Source: Thalassovita sp.
Lineage (GTDB): Bacteria; Pseudomonadota; Alphaproteobacteria; Rhodobacterales; Rhodobacteraceae
NCBI GenBank assembly: GCA_017792425.1
Contig: CP051233.1
Location: 2,722,319-2,786,318, forward strand
Length of the DNA: 64,000 bases
Direction: 5' to 3'
The translations under genes and the position numbers were made by a program. The notes beneath the pieces are model-generated. The model was not told the origin of the DNA. It saw only the letters and a program-made list of their open reading frames with translations, and made no database searches. Shown here piece after piece: positions 45,222-54,055 of the stretch; positions within the stretch are counted from its first letter, which is position 1, and each line of letters starts with the position of its first letter.

Positions 45222-45401
45222 TCAGACCCTGTCGGGGGCCTGCACCTGTGTCTGGGACAACACCAGCAACACCGGACCGCTGGCCGCGAGGGCGACATAG
45301 GTGGCGATGGCGGCGCTGATGGAAAACCCGAACCCAAGAAACCCGACCGTTGCCGTAGCAAGGCCGAGAAGGCTGAACAGGAACATCACGACAAGGGCCA
45401 T
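45222..45401 (-). CDS. Small hydrophobic protein, 59 residues
   Basis: ATG 45401 with GGAG 8-11 nt upstream. Nearly all of residues 1-48 is hydrophobic in two stretches (ALVVMFLFSLLGLATATVGF and ISAAIATYVALAASGPVLLV), then a short polar tail ending DRV. It fills the gap between the DUF2892 terminator and cutA. Ribosome site, good codon use and a terminator on its 3' side support it; no family recognised. Confidence 0.6.
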   Translation of the reverse strand: MALVVMFLFSLLGLATATVGFLGFGFSISAAIATYVALAASGPVLLVLSQTQVQAPDRV

Positions 45402-45493
45402 GCAGCGTCTCCGGGTTTGGTCCTATCCAATACAGGAAAGGTTAAAACAAGGTAAACGCGCGAATGTGGCGGAAGTGGGGCGGATGCGACATT

Positions 45494-45817
45494 TCAGCCG
45501 GTTTGGGCGGTCTCCTGCGCAACCCAATCGGTGTAATCGGCATTCACCCGCTCATCGTGGCATAGGATCGCGGGGACGTCATAGGGATGCAGCGCACAGA
45601 TCGCCGCCTGTACGGCGTCGGCCAGATCGGGCCGGGTTTTCAGCACAAGCGGGATTTCCGTGTCACGCTGGACGGCCCCCTGCCAGTGATAGCGGGATTC
45701 ACAGGGGGCGTGGATGTTGGCGCAGGCGACAAGGCGGCGGGCCAGCAGCGTATCGGCAATTTCGGCAGCGGTGGCGTGGTCGGGGCACAGGGTGGTGACG
45801 GACAGGATCAGGGGCAT
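45494..45817 (-). CDS. cutA: Divalent-cation tolerance protein CutA
   Basis: 107 residues, whole CutA1 domain: VTTLCPDHATAAEIADTLL, then RLVACANI and the SRYHWQGAVQRDTEIPLVLKT motif with YDVPAILCH near the end. Trimeric, PII-like fold; linked to copper tolerance in E. coli, although the true function is unclear. It lies downstream of ettA on the same strand, 108 nt apart, with a hairpin at 45894-45918 between. Confidence 0.95.
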   Translation of the reverse strand: MPLILSVTTLCPDHATAAEIADTLLARRLVACANIHAPCESRYHWQGAVQRDTEIPLVLKTRPDLADAVQAAICALHPYDVPAILCHDERVNADYTDWVAQETAQTG

Positions 45818-45925
45818 GGGGCGGTCCTTTTCCGACAGTCTATCATGCGCCGCGATTGGCTGAGAAGGACCGCGCCCGGACGGCAGATATGGGAAGGGCG
45901 GCCAGTTGGGCCGCCCTTGTCACGT

Positions 45926-47581
45926 TCAGCGTGTGAACTTCTTGTGCTTGATCCGGGTGGGTTCCAGCGCATCCGGGCCGAGGCGGCGTTTCTTGTCTTC
46001 TTCGTAATCCTCGAAGTTGCCCTCGAACCATTCGACATGGGCGTCGCCCTCGAACGCCAGGATGTGGGTACAGATCCGGTCAAGGAAGAAACGGTCGTGC
46101 GAGATGACCACGGCGCAGCCGGCGAAATCCACCAGCGCGTCTTCGAGCGCGCGGAGGGTTTCCACGTCCAGATCGTTGGTCGGTTCGTCGAGCAGCAGCA
46201 CGTTGCCGCCAGACCGCAGCAGGCGGGCCATGTGGACGCGGTTGCGCTCACCGCCGGACAGCAGCGATACCTTCTTCTGTTGGGTCGAGCCCTTGAAGTT
46301 GAAGGCGGAACAATAGGCGCGGGCGTTCACCTCGGCGTCGCCCAGCTTGATGATGTCCTGCCCGTCGGCGATGGCTTCCCAGACGTTTTCATCCGGGTTC
46401 AGGTCATCGCGCGACTGGTCCACGTAGGACAGTTTCACGGTGTCGCCATACTCCACGGTGCCTTCGTCGGGCTGTTCCTGCCCGGTCAGCATACGGAACA
46501 GGGTGGTTTTACCGGCGCCGTTCGGGCCGATCACGCCGACGATGCCACCGGGCGGCAGGCTGAAGGACAGCCCTTCGATCAACTGCTTGTCGCCCAGATG
46601 CTTGGACAGGCCGTTGACCTCGATCACCTTGTTGCCAAGGCGCGGGCCGTTGGGGATGACGATCTGGGCGCGGCCGATCTTTTCGCGTTCAGAGGTGTTG
46701 GCCATCTCGTTATAAGCGTTGATACGGGCCTTTTGCTTGGCCTGACGGGCCTTGGGCGACTGCCGCATCCATTCCAGTTCGCGTTCCAGCGTTTTCTGCT
46801 TGGCCTTGTCCTCGCGGGCTTCCTGCTCCAGCCGCTTGGCCTTTTGTTCCAGCCAGCTGGAATAGTTGCCTTCGTAGGGGATGCCGCGACCACGGTCGAG
46901 TTCGAGGATCCAGCCGGTGATGTCATCCAGGAAATAACGGTCGTGGGTAACGATCAGGATGGTGCCCTTGTAGTCGATCAGGTGCTGTTGCAGCCAGGCG
47001 ATGGTTTCGGCGTCCAGGTGGTTGGTCGGTTCGTCGAGCAGCAGCATGTCGGGCGCTTCCAGCAGCAGCTTGCACAGGGCGACGCGGCGCTTTTCACCAC
47101 CGGACAGCTTGGTCACGTCGGCATCGTCGGGCGGGCAGCGCAGGGCCTCCATCGAGACGTCGATCTGGCTGTCCAGATCCCACAGGTTCTGGCTGTCGAT
47201 CTCGTCCTGCAGCTTGCCCATCTCCTCGGCGGTTTCGTCCGAGTAGTTCATCGCCAGTTCGTTGTAGCGATCCAGGATCGCCTTCTTTTCGGCCACGCCC
47301 AGCATCACGTTGCCGCGCACATCAAGGCTGGGGTCCAGTTCCGGTTCCTGCGGCAGGTAGCCGACCTTGGCGCCCTCGGCATGCCATGCCTCGCCCTGGA
47401 AATCCTTGTCCATGCCGGCCATGATCTTCAGCAGGGTCGATTTACCGGCGCCGTTGACACCGACGACACCGATCTTCACCCCGGGCAGGAAGTTCAGGTG
47501 GATGTTCTCGAAACACTTCTTGCCGCCGGGATAGGTCTTGGAGACCCCCGACATGTGATAGACGTACTGGTAGGATGCCAT
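45926..47581 (-). CDS. ettA: ABC-F ATPase EttA (translational throttle)
   Basis: 551 residues, two ABC domains without membrane part: Walker A GVNGAGKST and GPNGAGKTT, signatures LSGGEKRRVALC and LSGGERNRVHMAR, and Walker B MLLLDEPTNHLD and LLLDEPTNDLD. The ~80-residue linker and arm between the domains (KAKRLEQEAREDKAKQKT, then RELEWMRQSPKAR) fit EttA, which acts at the ribosomal E-site in response to energy state. A perfect 10-bp hairpin lies just after the stop. Confidence 0.95.
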   Translation of the reverse strand: MASYQYVYHMSGVSKTYPGGKKCFENIHLNFLPGVKIGVVGVNGAGKSTLLKIMAGMDKDFQGEAWHAEGAKVGYLPQEPELDPSLDVRGNVMLGVAEKKAILDRYNELAMNYSDETAEEMGKLQDEIDSQNLWDLDSQIDVSMEALRCPPDDADVTKLSGGEKRRVALCKLLLEAPDMLLLDEPTNHLDAETIAWLQQHLIDYKGTILIVTHDRYFLDDITGWILELDRGRGIPYEGNYSSWLEQKAKRLEQEAREDKAKQKTLERELEWMRQSPKARQAKQKARINAYNEMANTSEREKIGRAQIVIPNGPRLGNKVIEVNGLSKHLGDKQLIEGLSFSLPPGGIVGVIGPNGAGKTTLFRMLTGQEQPDEGTVEYGDTVKLSYVDQSRDDLNPDENVWEAIADGQDIIKLGDAEVNARAYCSAFNFKGSTQQKKVSLLSGGERNRVHMARLLRSGGNVLLLDEPTNDLDVETLRALEDALVDFAGCAVVISHDRFFLDRICTHILAFEGDAHVEWFEGNFEDYEEDKKRRLGPDALEPTRIKHKKFTR

Positions 47582-47685
47582 TGGTGGTCCGCTCCTGCTG
47601 GGTAATGCGCGATTTGCCGGGTGTGATAGCCGACACGCGCGGTGGGGGCAATCCGGGCAGCCACGTTATTCGGGTGGTGCTGCGC

Positions 47686-48693
47686 TTAGCGCCGGAGGAA
47701 ACCGCGCCGGATCAGGAAGTCGCGGAAGGGACGATCATCCAGCAGGGGCTGGAAATACTGGATCGTGTCGGTGCAGGGGCGTGTGTTCGCCTCTAGTATC
47801 GAGAACGAGTCGGACGTCAGCACGATGTCCCAGCCGATGAATTCGAACAGGGGCAACGCGTCCGTCAACTGTTGCATCGTGTCGATCATCTGCTGCCAGT
47901 TCGGCAAAGGGAATCCGTTGATGCGTTCGCCGGTGTCCGGGTGGGTGTCGGTGAAATGGCGCGGTGGTTTGCGGCGAAAGGTCTGCGCGCCGAAGCGCAG
48001 CCCCTGCCCCAAAGTGCCGGTTTCGATGTCCAGCGACACCACCAGCCCGCCCCGCGTGATGGATTCGAACGGTGCGCTGGCGGCCGTGCCCATGCGGGCG
48101 AACCCGCACAGGATGCGCCCACGGCCCGTGGCATCGTCGTGGTAGGTATGCAGCCGGATCGTCATGACCGCTTCGGGGAATATCCGCGAAATATCCCGGT
48201 GCTGTTCGATGTAGCGGCAGACAATGCTGCCGCTGGGATCGGCCAAGGCCGCCAGTTCCTGCCCGGTCAGCGGCTTGTCCTGCTGAAACGGAACGCCATC
48301 TGTGACGGTGATGAAATGCACGCCGCGACTGCATTTGCCGCCGATCGGTTTGATCACGAAACGGCCGGATTCCGTCGCCAGCAGGCGTTCCGGCGAAACC
48401 CGATCGAAGCTGCCGGACCGGACATCAAAACACTGGCCGTTCTTCATGTAGGCCACGTTTTCCGGCACCAGATACGCCCACGGACCCAGGGATTGCGGAA
48501 AGAACAGCTTGTTATTGGTCAGCGAGACGATTTCGCGGTTGGTGTTGTTGCAGATGCGGCGGCGTTCCAGGAAGGACAGGTAGCGCGAAAGATCCTTTAC
48601 CCCCGGTTCACAGAACAGCGACACCGTCCACGGGCGGAAACCGTGGAAAAAAGCCCTGGAATGGCCCAGAGGATACGGGTGTATCCCGGTCAT
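47686..48693 (-). CDS. Sugar-transfer-associated ATP-grasp protein, paralogue C
   Basis: 335 residues. ATP-grasp parts: FVIKPIGGKCSRGVHF (nucleotide Lys and glycine loop), SIVCRYIEQH, AVMTIRLHTYHD, and the Mg2+ block GWDIVLTSDSFSILEANTRP with Asp and E-x-N. This is the ATPgrasp_ST (sugar-transfer associated) type; the product should activate a carboxylate and join it to an amine or alcohol. The start at 48693 is chosen by alignment with the two paralogues; the frame runs 21 codons further. Third of three tandem copies on one strand. Substrate unknown. Confidence 0.8.
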   Translation of the reverse strand: MTGIHPYPLGHSRAFFHGFRPWTVSLFCEPGVKDLSRYLSFLERRRICNNTNREIVSLTNNKLFFPQSLGPWAYLVPENVAYMKNGQCFDVRSGSFDRVSPERLLATESGRFVIKPIGGKCSRGVHFITVTDGVPFQQDKPLTGQELAALADPSGSIVCRYIEQHRDISRIFPEAVMTIRLHTYHDDATGRGRILCGFARMGTAASAPFESITRGGLVVSLDIETGTLGQGLRFGAQTFRRKPPRHFTDTHPDTGERINGFPLPNWQQMIDTMQQLTDALPLFEFIGWDIVLTSDSFSILEANTRPCTDTIQYFQPLLDDRPFRDFLIRRGFLRR

Positions 48694-48805
48694 GAACGCA
48701 TATCGCCCCCAGAATGTGTGCCTCTTCTGTCTAGTAGAGGTGCTGGGGCTTCTCAATCACAACATTGTACGCGCGGCTGTATCGGGGCGGGTGGCGCTGA
48801 TCCCG

Positions 48806-49813
48806 TCAACCCGGAACGATACCCCGCCGAACCAGGAAGGCGCGAAACTGGGGATGGTCCAGAAGCGGGGTGAAATACTGCTGGTATTCCAGGAACGGGC
48901 GGGTGTTCGCCTCGAGTATCGCGAAACCGTCGGTGGTGATGACGATGTCCCAGCCGATAAATTCAAAGAGCGGCAATTCGTCGATCAGGCCCTGCACCGC
49001 GTCGCGCACGGTTGGCCAGTTGGGCAACGTAACACCTGCAACCCGCTGACCGGTATCGGGGTGGTTGTCCAGGTATCGCCGGGGGGTCTGCCCGAAATAC
49101 CCGAGTTTGCCCAGTTCCAGCATGCCTTCCAGCCGGCCCGTGGCAAAGTCGAAATTGGCGACCCGCCCGCCCCGCGCGGCGGCTTCGAACGGGGCGCTTT
49201 GGCGGGTGCCGATGCGGACAAAGCTGTTCAGCACATGGCCGCGTCCTGTCAGGTCGTCGAAGAAGGACAGAACGCGCACCGTCATCAGCGCGTCCGGGAA
49301 GATGCGCGCCAGATCCGGGTGTTGTTCCACGCGGCGACAGATGATGCTGCCCTGTGGGTCCGCCAGCGCGATCAGTTGTTGCGACCCCAGCGGTGTGCCG
49401 TCCAGCAGGGGGACGCCATCGCGGAGCGATACGAAATGCACGCCCAGGCTTTGCATGCCGTCCACCGGTTTCACCACGACATCGCCGCCGAAATCCGCCA
49501 GCAGCGCCAACGGGTCCACGGGATCGAACCCGCCCTGCCGCAGGTCATAACAGCGCCCGTCTTTCAGAAAGCCGATGTTTTCGGGTACAAGATGCGCGTG
49601 CCGCCCCAGCAGGGCGGGAAAACAGAGCTTGTTCTTGATCAGCGAGGAACTGGCCCGGTTGGCGCTATCCATCAGGCGGCGGCGTTGCAACGAGCCGAGG
49701 AAGCGCGACAGATCCTTGCGGCCCGGTTCGCAGTAATGCGCCACTTTCCACGGGCGGTGGCCGTGCCAGAACACCGGCAGCAGCGACAGCGGGAACTTTC
49801 GAAGCCTTGCCAT
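48806..49813 (-). CDS. Sugar-transfer-associated ATP-grasp protein, paralogue B
   Basis: 335 residues, colinear with its neighbours: HGHRPWKVAHYCEPGRKDLS near the N-terminus, VVVKPVDGMQSLGVHF, SIICRRVEQHPDLARIFPDA, RVLSFFDD and GWDIVITTDGFAILEANTRP. The Mg2+ ligands (Asp in GWD, Glu and Asn in LEAN) are kept. It differs from A and C near the end (FLEYQQYF instead of TDTIQYF), hinting at a different acceptor. AAAGGCGACC lies before ATG. It is 112 nt upstream of C and 24 nt downstream of A. Confidence 0.8.
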   Translation of the reverse strand: MARLRKFPLSLLPVFWHGHRPWKVAHYCEPGRKDLSRFLGSLQRRRLMDSANRASSSLIKNKLCFPALLGRHAHLVPENIGFLKDGRCYDLRQGGFDPVDPLALLADFGGDVVVKPVDGMQSLGVHFVSLRDGVPLLDGTPLGSQQLIALADPQGSIICRRVEQHPDLARIFPDALMTVRVLSFFDDLTGRGHVLNSFVRIGTRQSAPFEAAARGGRVANFDFATGRLEGMLELGKLGYFGQTPRRYLDNHPDTGQRVAGVTLPNWPTVRDAVQGLIDELPLFEFIGWDIVITTDGFAILEANTRPFLEYQQYFTPLLDHPQFRAFLVRRGIVPG

Positions 49814-49837
49814 GTCGGGTCGCCTTTCGTGCCGGAC

Positions 49838-50839
49838 CTAGCGCCGGATCATGCGGTGCCGGATCAGGAAATCGCGGAACTGCGCGTCGTCCAGCAGGGG
49901 CCGGAAATACTGGATGGTATCCGTGCCGGGGCGGTCGTTGGCCTCGATCACCGCGAAGGCATCCGGGGTGATGGCGAAATCCCAGCCGGTGAACTGGAAG
50001 ATCGGCAAGGCGTCGATCATTTGCTGCAGGGTGGCGTGCAGGTCATCCCAATGGGGAATGCGCATCCCCTTTATCCGCCCCCCGGTGTCGGGGTGGACGT
50101 CCAGATAGCTGCGCTGCGGGCGGGACCACCAGGTTTGCGGGGCGAAGGTGATCGCGCCATGCAGGGTTCCGGTTTCAAAATCAATCTGTGCCTGCAGACC
50201 GCCCTTGCTGGCGGCCTCGAACGGGGCGGTGGCGTTCGTGCCGATGCGGGCGAACCCGCCCAGGATGCGCCCGCGCCCCAGCGCGTCGTCATAATAGGTG
50301 AGGATGCGCAGAGTCATCAGGGCATCCGGGAAAATGGCGGACACGTCAGGATGCTGCTGCAGGCAGCGGCACAGGATGCTGCCCGACACCGGATCCGCCA
50401 ATTGCTGCACGTTGTGGGCGTCGGTGGGCTGGCCATCCGCCAGCAACTGGCCGTCCAGCATCGATACGAAATGAACCCCCCGGCTGCGGGTTCCGCCCAC
50501 CGGCTTCAGCACGAAGCGGCCGCCCTCTTGCGCGATCACCTGTTCCAAGGGGACCGGATCGAAACCGCCGCCGCGCAAATCATAACACTGGCCGCCTTCC
50601 AGATAGCAGAAATTTTGGGGAACAAGGTGCTGCCACGGACCAAGGGCCTGGGCGAAGAACAGCTTGTTGTTGACCAGCGATGAAACGGCGCGGTTGGTGT
50701 TGTCGCACAGTTTTCGGCGTTCTAGGAAATTCAGGAACCGCGACAGGTCCGCCACCGCGGGTTCCGCATAACGCGCGACGACCCAGGGGCGATAGCCGCG
50801 CAGGATGGCAAACGTATGGCTGAGCGGAAATTTCTTCAT
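49838..50839 (-). CDS. Sugar-transfer-associated ATP-grasp protein, paralogue A
   Basis: 333 residues. RGYRPWVVARYAEPAVADLS at the N-terminus, FVLKPVGGTRSRGVHFVS, SILCRCLQQHPDVSAIFPDA, RILTYYDD and GWDFAITPDAFAVIEANDRP complete the ATP-grasp set. GAGG lies 8 nt before ATG 50839, which decides the start; the frame is open a further 67 codons without family similarity. First of the three copies; the 24-nt gap to B implies co-transcription. No glycosyltransferase, flippase or carboxylate-making gene is adjacent, so the pathway is not known. No signal peptide or membrane segment, so cytosolic. Confidence 0.8.
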   Translation of the reverse strand: MKKFPLSHTFAILRGYRPWVVARYAEPAVADLSRFLNFLERRKLCDNTNRAVSSLVNNKLFFAQALGPWQHLVPQNFCYLEGGQCYDLRGGGFDPVPLEQVIAQEGGRFVLKPVGGTRSRGVHFVSMLDGQLLADGQPTDAHNVQQLADPVSGSILCRCLQQHPDVSAIFPDALMTLRILTYYDDALGRGRILGGFARIGTNATAPFEAASKGGLQAQIDFETGTLHGAITFAPQTWWSRPQRSYLDVHPDTGGRIKGMRIPHWDDLHATLQQMIDALPIFQFTGWDFAITPDAFAVIEANDRPGTDTIQYFRPLLDDAQFRDFLIRHRMIRR

Positions 50840-51032
50840 TGCGGCCTCGGAAACAGGATACTGTGAACAGGGGCATTTGCGCCCGCAGTACAGGACCGGG
50901 CCACCTACGGCAATGGCGCGGCAGCGGCAGCGTCGGTTCTGCCGGATTTCCGCTGATGCGGCGCGGCCGCCGGACAGAGTGGCGGTGCAAGTGCGCGCTA
51001 TTGATTGACAAAATCGGCCCAGACCACGACAG

Positions 51033-51656
51033 ATGCACAATCACGCGGAGAAGCCATTGCGCCATGACATTCCATATGCGCGCCCCGGCATGGTGATCGG
51101 GCTGCTGGGCGGATCGTTCGATCCGGCCCACGAAGGACATGCGCATATCACCCGGCAGGCGTTGAAACGGTTCGGGCTGGATCAAGTGTGGTGGCTGGTC
51201 AGCCCCGGAAACCCGCTGAAGGAACATGGGCCAGCGGCGCTGGATCAGCGGTTGAACCGCGCCCGGCAGGTCATGCGCCACCCGCGCGTGCGGGTCACCG
51301 ACATAGAGGCGCAGATCGGCACGCGCTATACCGCGCGGACCCTGCGTGAATTGCAGCACCTGTATCCCGGAGTACGCTTTGTCTGGCTGATGGGCGCGGA
51401 CAACCTGGTGCAGTTCAGCCAGTGGCAGGACTGGAAATGGATCATGCGCAACGTCAGCGTCGGGGTACTGGCGCGTCCCGGCCAACGGATCTCAGCGCGC
51501 GGATCGAAGGCGGCCAAGGTGTTCCGTCACCACCGCCTGCGCCGCGCCGAAAGCCACCTGCTGGGCCGCAGCGCCCCGCCGTGCTGGTGTTTCCTGAACG
51601 TGCCGATGGTGGATGTGTCGTCCTCGGCGATCCGGGCGCGGGGCGATTGGCGTTAA
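51033..51656 (+). CDS. nadD: Nicotinate-nucleotide adenylyltransferase
   Basis: 207 residues, NAD synthesis. Nucleotidyltransferase fold: GLLGGSFDPAHEGH (the H-x-GH variant EGH with the preceding His), WWLVSPGNPLK, WLMGADNL and SSSAIRAR near the C-terminus. The N-terminus is ~15 residues longer than usual before the first strand. It is divergent from the ATP-grasp cluster and 62 nt before dacB. Confidence 0.93.
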   Translation: MHNHAEKPLRHDIPYARPGMVIGLLGGSFDPAHEGHAHITRQALKRFGLDQVWWLVSPGNPLKEHGPAALDQRLNRARQVMRHPRVRVTDIEAQIGTRYTARTLRELQHLYPGVRFVWLMGADNLVQFSQWQDWKWIMRNVSVGVLARPGQRISARGSKAAKVFRHHRLRRAESHLLGRSAPPCWCFLNVPMVDVSSSAIRARGDWR

Positions 51657-51718
51657 TTCCGCCTCTGGTTGCGTTTCCCCGCTTGTCCGCAAAGGCCGGG
51701 TGAGGTTAGATTTTCCCC

Positions 51719-53212
51719 ATGAAGCAAGGTGTTTCCAGACGTTCGTTCCTGTGTTCGGCGGCCGGGTTCCTGGCCGCAAGCCCCGCGTTCGCCGCGCCGC
51801 CCGTGCTGTCGCTGCGGCCGCATATCCGCCCGGACAGCATCCACAAGCTGGCCGAACCGGCCGGCGAGGCGCTGATCGCGCGCGCGCGGCTGAGCGGCGA
51901 GGTGTCCTTTGCCGTGGCCGAGGCGACTACGGGGCGGGTGCTGGAAAACCGGGTGGCAGAGACCGGGCTGCCCCCCGCCAGCGTCACCAAGGTGGTGACG
52001 GCGCTGTACGCGTTGGAACACCTGGGCGCGGCGCACCGGTTCCGCACGCGGCTGATCACCACCGGGCCGGTGGTAGACGGGATCGTGCAAGGTGATCTGG
52101 TGCTGGCGGGCGGCGGTGATCCGATGCTGGACACGGACGCGCTGGCGGCGCTGGCCTCTCGGTTGAAGAAGTCGGGCGTGCGCGGGGTGCAGGGGCGGTT
52201 CCTGGTTTGGGGCGGCGCCGTGGCCTATGCCCGGCAGATCGACCCGGAGCAGCCGGAACACGTAGGCTATAACCCGGCGGTGTCGGGGCTGTCGCTGAAC
52301 TTCAACCGGGTGCATTTCGAATGGAAACGCGCGGGCAAAGGATGGGGCGTAACGATGGACGCGCGATCCGACCGCCATCGCCCCGATGTGCAAATGGCGA
52401 CCATGGCCGTCGTCCAGCGCGATATGCCGGTTTATACCTACCGCGACAAGGGCGGGATGGACAGTTGGACCGTGGCCAGCAGCGCCTTGGGCAACGGCGG
52501 GGCGCGCTGGCTGCCGGTGCGGCGACCCGACATCTATGCCGGCGAGGTATTTCGCACCTTTGCCCGTGCGCATGGGATAGAACTGAAACCGGAAACCCCG
52601 GTGGGGGCGCTGCCCGCCGGAACGACGCTGGCGACCCATGAAAGCGATACCTTGCGGGAAATCCTGCGAGGGATGCTGAAGTATTCAACCAACCTGACGG
52701 CGGAACTGGTGGGCATGGCCGCCACCCAGGCTCGTCTGGGCAAAACGCCGGATCTACAGGGGTCTGCCCGCGAAATGAGCCGCTGGGCGGCGCAGCGGCT
52801 GGGCATGACCCGCGCGCGGCTGGTTGATCATTCGGGGCTGGGCGACGGGTCGCGCATGTCGTCGCTGGACATGGTGCGTGCGCTGGTGGCCGCGCGGCAA
52901 TCCGGGCCGTTGCCGGACCTGCTGAAAAGCGTGGTGATGCGCGATGAAAAGGGTCGCCCGCAGAAATCCCACCCGATCGCGGTGCGCGCCAAGACCGGAA
53001 CGCTGAATTTCGTCAGCGCGCTGGCCGGGTACCTGTCTGCGCCTGACGGGTCGGAACTGGCCTTTGCGATCTTCACCGCCGACACGCCGCGCCGCGACCG
53101 GCTGAGCGTGGCCGAGCGGGAACGCCCGCAGGGGGGGCGGCAATGGAACGCGCGGTCCAAATCGCTGCAGCAGGCGCTGCTCCAACGCTGGGGGGCCTTG
53201 TACGGCAGTTGA
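51719..53212 (+). CDS. dacB: D-alanyl-D-alanine carboxypeptidase/endopeptidase (PBP4 type, S13)
   Basis: 497 residues. Tat- or Sec-like leader (SRRSFLCSAAGFLAASPAFAA, shown as SRRSFLCSAAGFLAA then SPAFAA). Active-site motifs in order: S-x-x-K in PPASVTK, S-x-N in KYSTNLTAE, and KTG in RAKTGTLNF; the large insert between motifs I and II identifies the S13/PBP4 family. Trims peptidoglycan peptides in the periplasm. A strong terminator follows. Confidence 0.94.
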   Translation: MKQGVSRRSFLCSAAGFLAASPAFAAPPVLSLRPHIRPDSIHKLAEPAGEALIARARLSGEVSFAVAEATTGRVLENRVAETGLPPASVTKVVTALYALEHLGAAHRFRTRLITTGPVVDGIVQGDLVLAGGGDPMLDTDALAALASRLKKSGVRGVQGRFLVWGGAVAYARQIDPEQPEHVGYNPAVSGLSLNFNRVHFEWKRAGKGWGVTMDARSDRHRPDVQMATMAVVQRDMPVYTYRDKGGMDSWTVASSALGNGGARWLPVRRPDIYAGEVFRTFARAHGIELKPETPVGALPAGTTLATHESDTLREILRGMLKYSTNLTAELVGMAATQARLGKTPDLQGSAREMSRWAAQRLGMTRARLVDHSGLGDGSRMSSLDMVRALVAARQSGPLPDLLKSVVMRDEKGRPQKSHPIAVRAKTGTLNFVSALAGYLSAPDGSELAFAIFTADTPRRDRLSVAERERPQGGRQWNARSKSLQQALLQRWGALYGS

Positions 53213-53215
53213 GTG

Positions 53216-53249
53216 AAAACAGGGTGCGCCGGTTGGCACACCCTGTTTC
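53216..53249 (+). terminator. Terminator of dacB
   Basis: AAACAGGGTG (53217-53226) with CACCCTGTTT (53239-53248), 10-bp perfect stem, GC-rich inner stem and T-end; it starts right after the stop. Confidence 0.82.
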
Positions 53250-53542
53250 GACGTCCGTGAGTGGTTACGTCTGGCGTTCAGCCCCTGAGGCTGATGTTGA
53301 TGTCTGACGATAGCCCTACGACATCCCGCAGGGTTTGGGCAGCTACGCAAAGGTACAGCGGACAGGGGGTCTTGGTTGCAATGCGGATCATGATGAAAAC
53401 CATATGTGGAAAAATCGTATCGTAATAAACGAAGCTTGCGCCATCATTTCTACGTTGTCAAAAATTTTTATGCGGAAACATACGTATTTCCACGTATCTG
53501 GGCGTCGAACCGCCGATTGGGCCGCCGGGGACGGCGCGTTGA
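53250..53542. other. Intergenic region with an AT-rich patch, no gene seen
   Basis: Between the convergent dacB and ldt genes. The part 53380-53510 is much AT-richer than its surroundings, with GTGGAAA near 53404 mirrored by TTTCCAC near 53485 and an imperfect GGAAA-N8-TTTCC hairpin beside it. Short frames here lack ribosome sites and family likeness. It may hold the ldt terminator or an sRNA; I see no clear sign of either. Confidence 0.4.
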
Positions 53543-53977
53543 TCAGGGTTCAACGACGATAAAGGTGCTTTGCTTGTCCCGCGCCTGGACCAGCGCAAAC
53601 AGGATTTCCGCGTTTTCTGGATGAAGGCGGATGCACCCAGCCGACGCGGGCTGGCCGAGCTTGGACAGTTCGGTCGTGCCGTGGATCGCATAATGCCCGT
53701 AAAAGAAAACCGACCAGGGCATCGGCGCGTTGTCGTACAGGCTGGACTTGTGGTTCGCGGACAGGAATTGCGGGTGGAAGGTGCCCAGCGGCGTCACCTT
53801 GCCGGGGCGCGCCGACGAAATCGGCCAGAGGTAAACCGCGCGGTTGTCCAGGTAGACGCGCATGATCTGTTCCGACAGATCAACGCGCACCTGCAGAATT
53901 TCCGCCCCGGCCCGGTGCGGCAACACCAAGCCCAGCGTTATCAAAACCCCTGCAAGAAACTGGTGAACACGCGTCAT
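53543..53977 (-). CDS. L,D-transpeptidase (YkuD domain), short form
   Basis: 144 residues. Signal peptide (FLAGVLITLGLVLPHRAGA). YkuD catalytic motif with His99 in HYAIHG and S112-A-G-C115-I-R117, Cys115 being the nucleophile. No LysM or peptidoglycan-binding domain, so this is one of the minimal forms. Forms 3-3 cross-links or attaches proteins to peptidoglycan. It faces dacB tail to tail. The start at 53977 has GGGG upstream. Confidence 0.9.
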   Translation of the reverse strand: MTRVHQFLAGVLITLGLVLPHRAGAEILQVRVDLSEQIMRVYLDNRAVYLWPISSARPGKVTPLGTFHPQFLSANHKSSLYDNAPMPWSVFFYGHYAIHGTTELSKLGQPASAGCIRLHPENAEILFALVQARDKQSTFIVVEP

Positions 53978-54055
53978 CCTGACCCCATGATGGCGCGGTG
54001 CGCCACCGGGAGTCAAAGAATTCCTGCAACGAAACGAAGGGCTTCCGCCGCGTGG

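Noticed and set aside
45587..47605. Open frame of 672 codons on the plus strand
   Set aside because: Antisense to ettA and cutA; shadow of third-position GC.
48692..50683. Open frame of 663 codons on the plus strand across the ATP-grasp genes
   Set aside because: Antisense to all three paralogues; its internal repetition only mirrors their homology.
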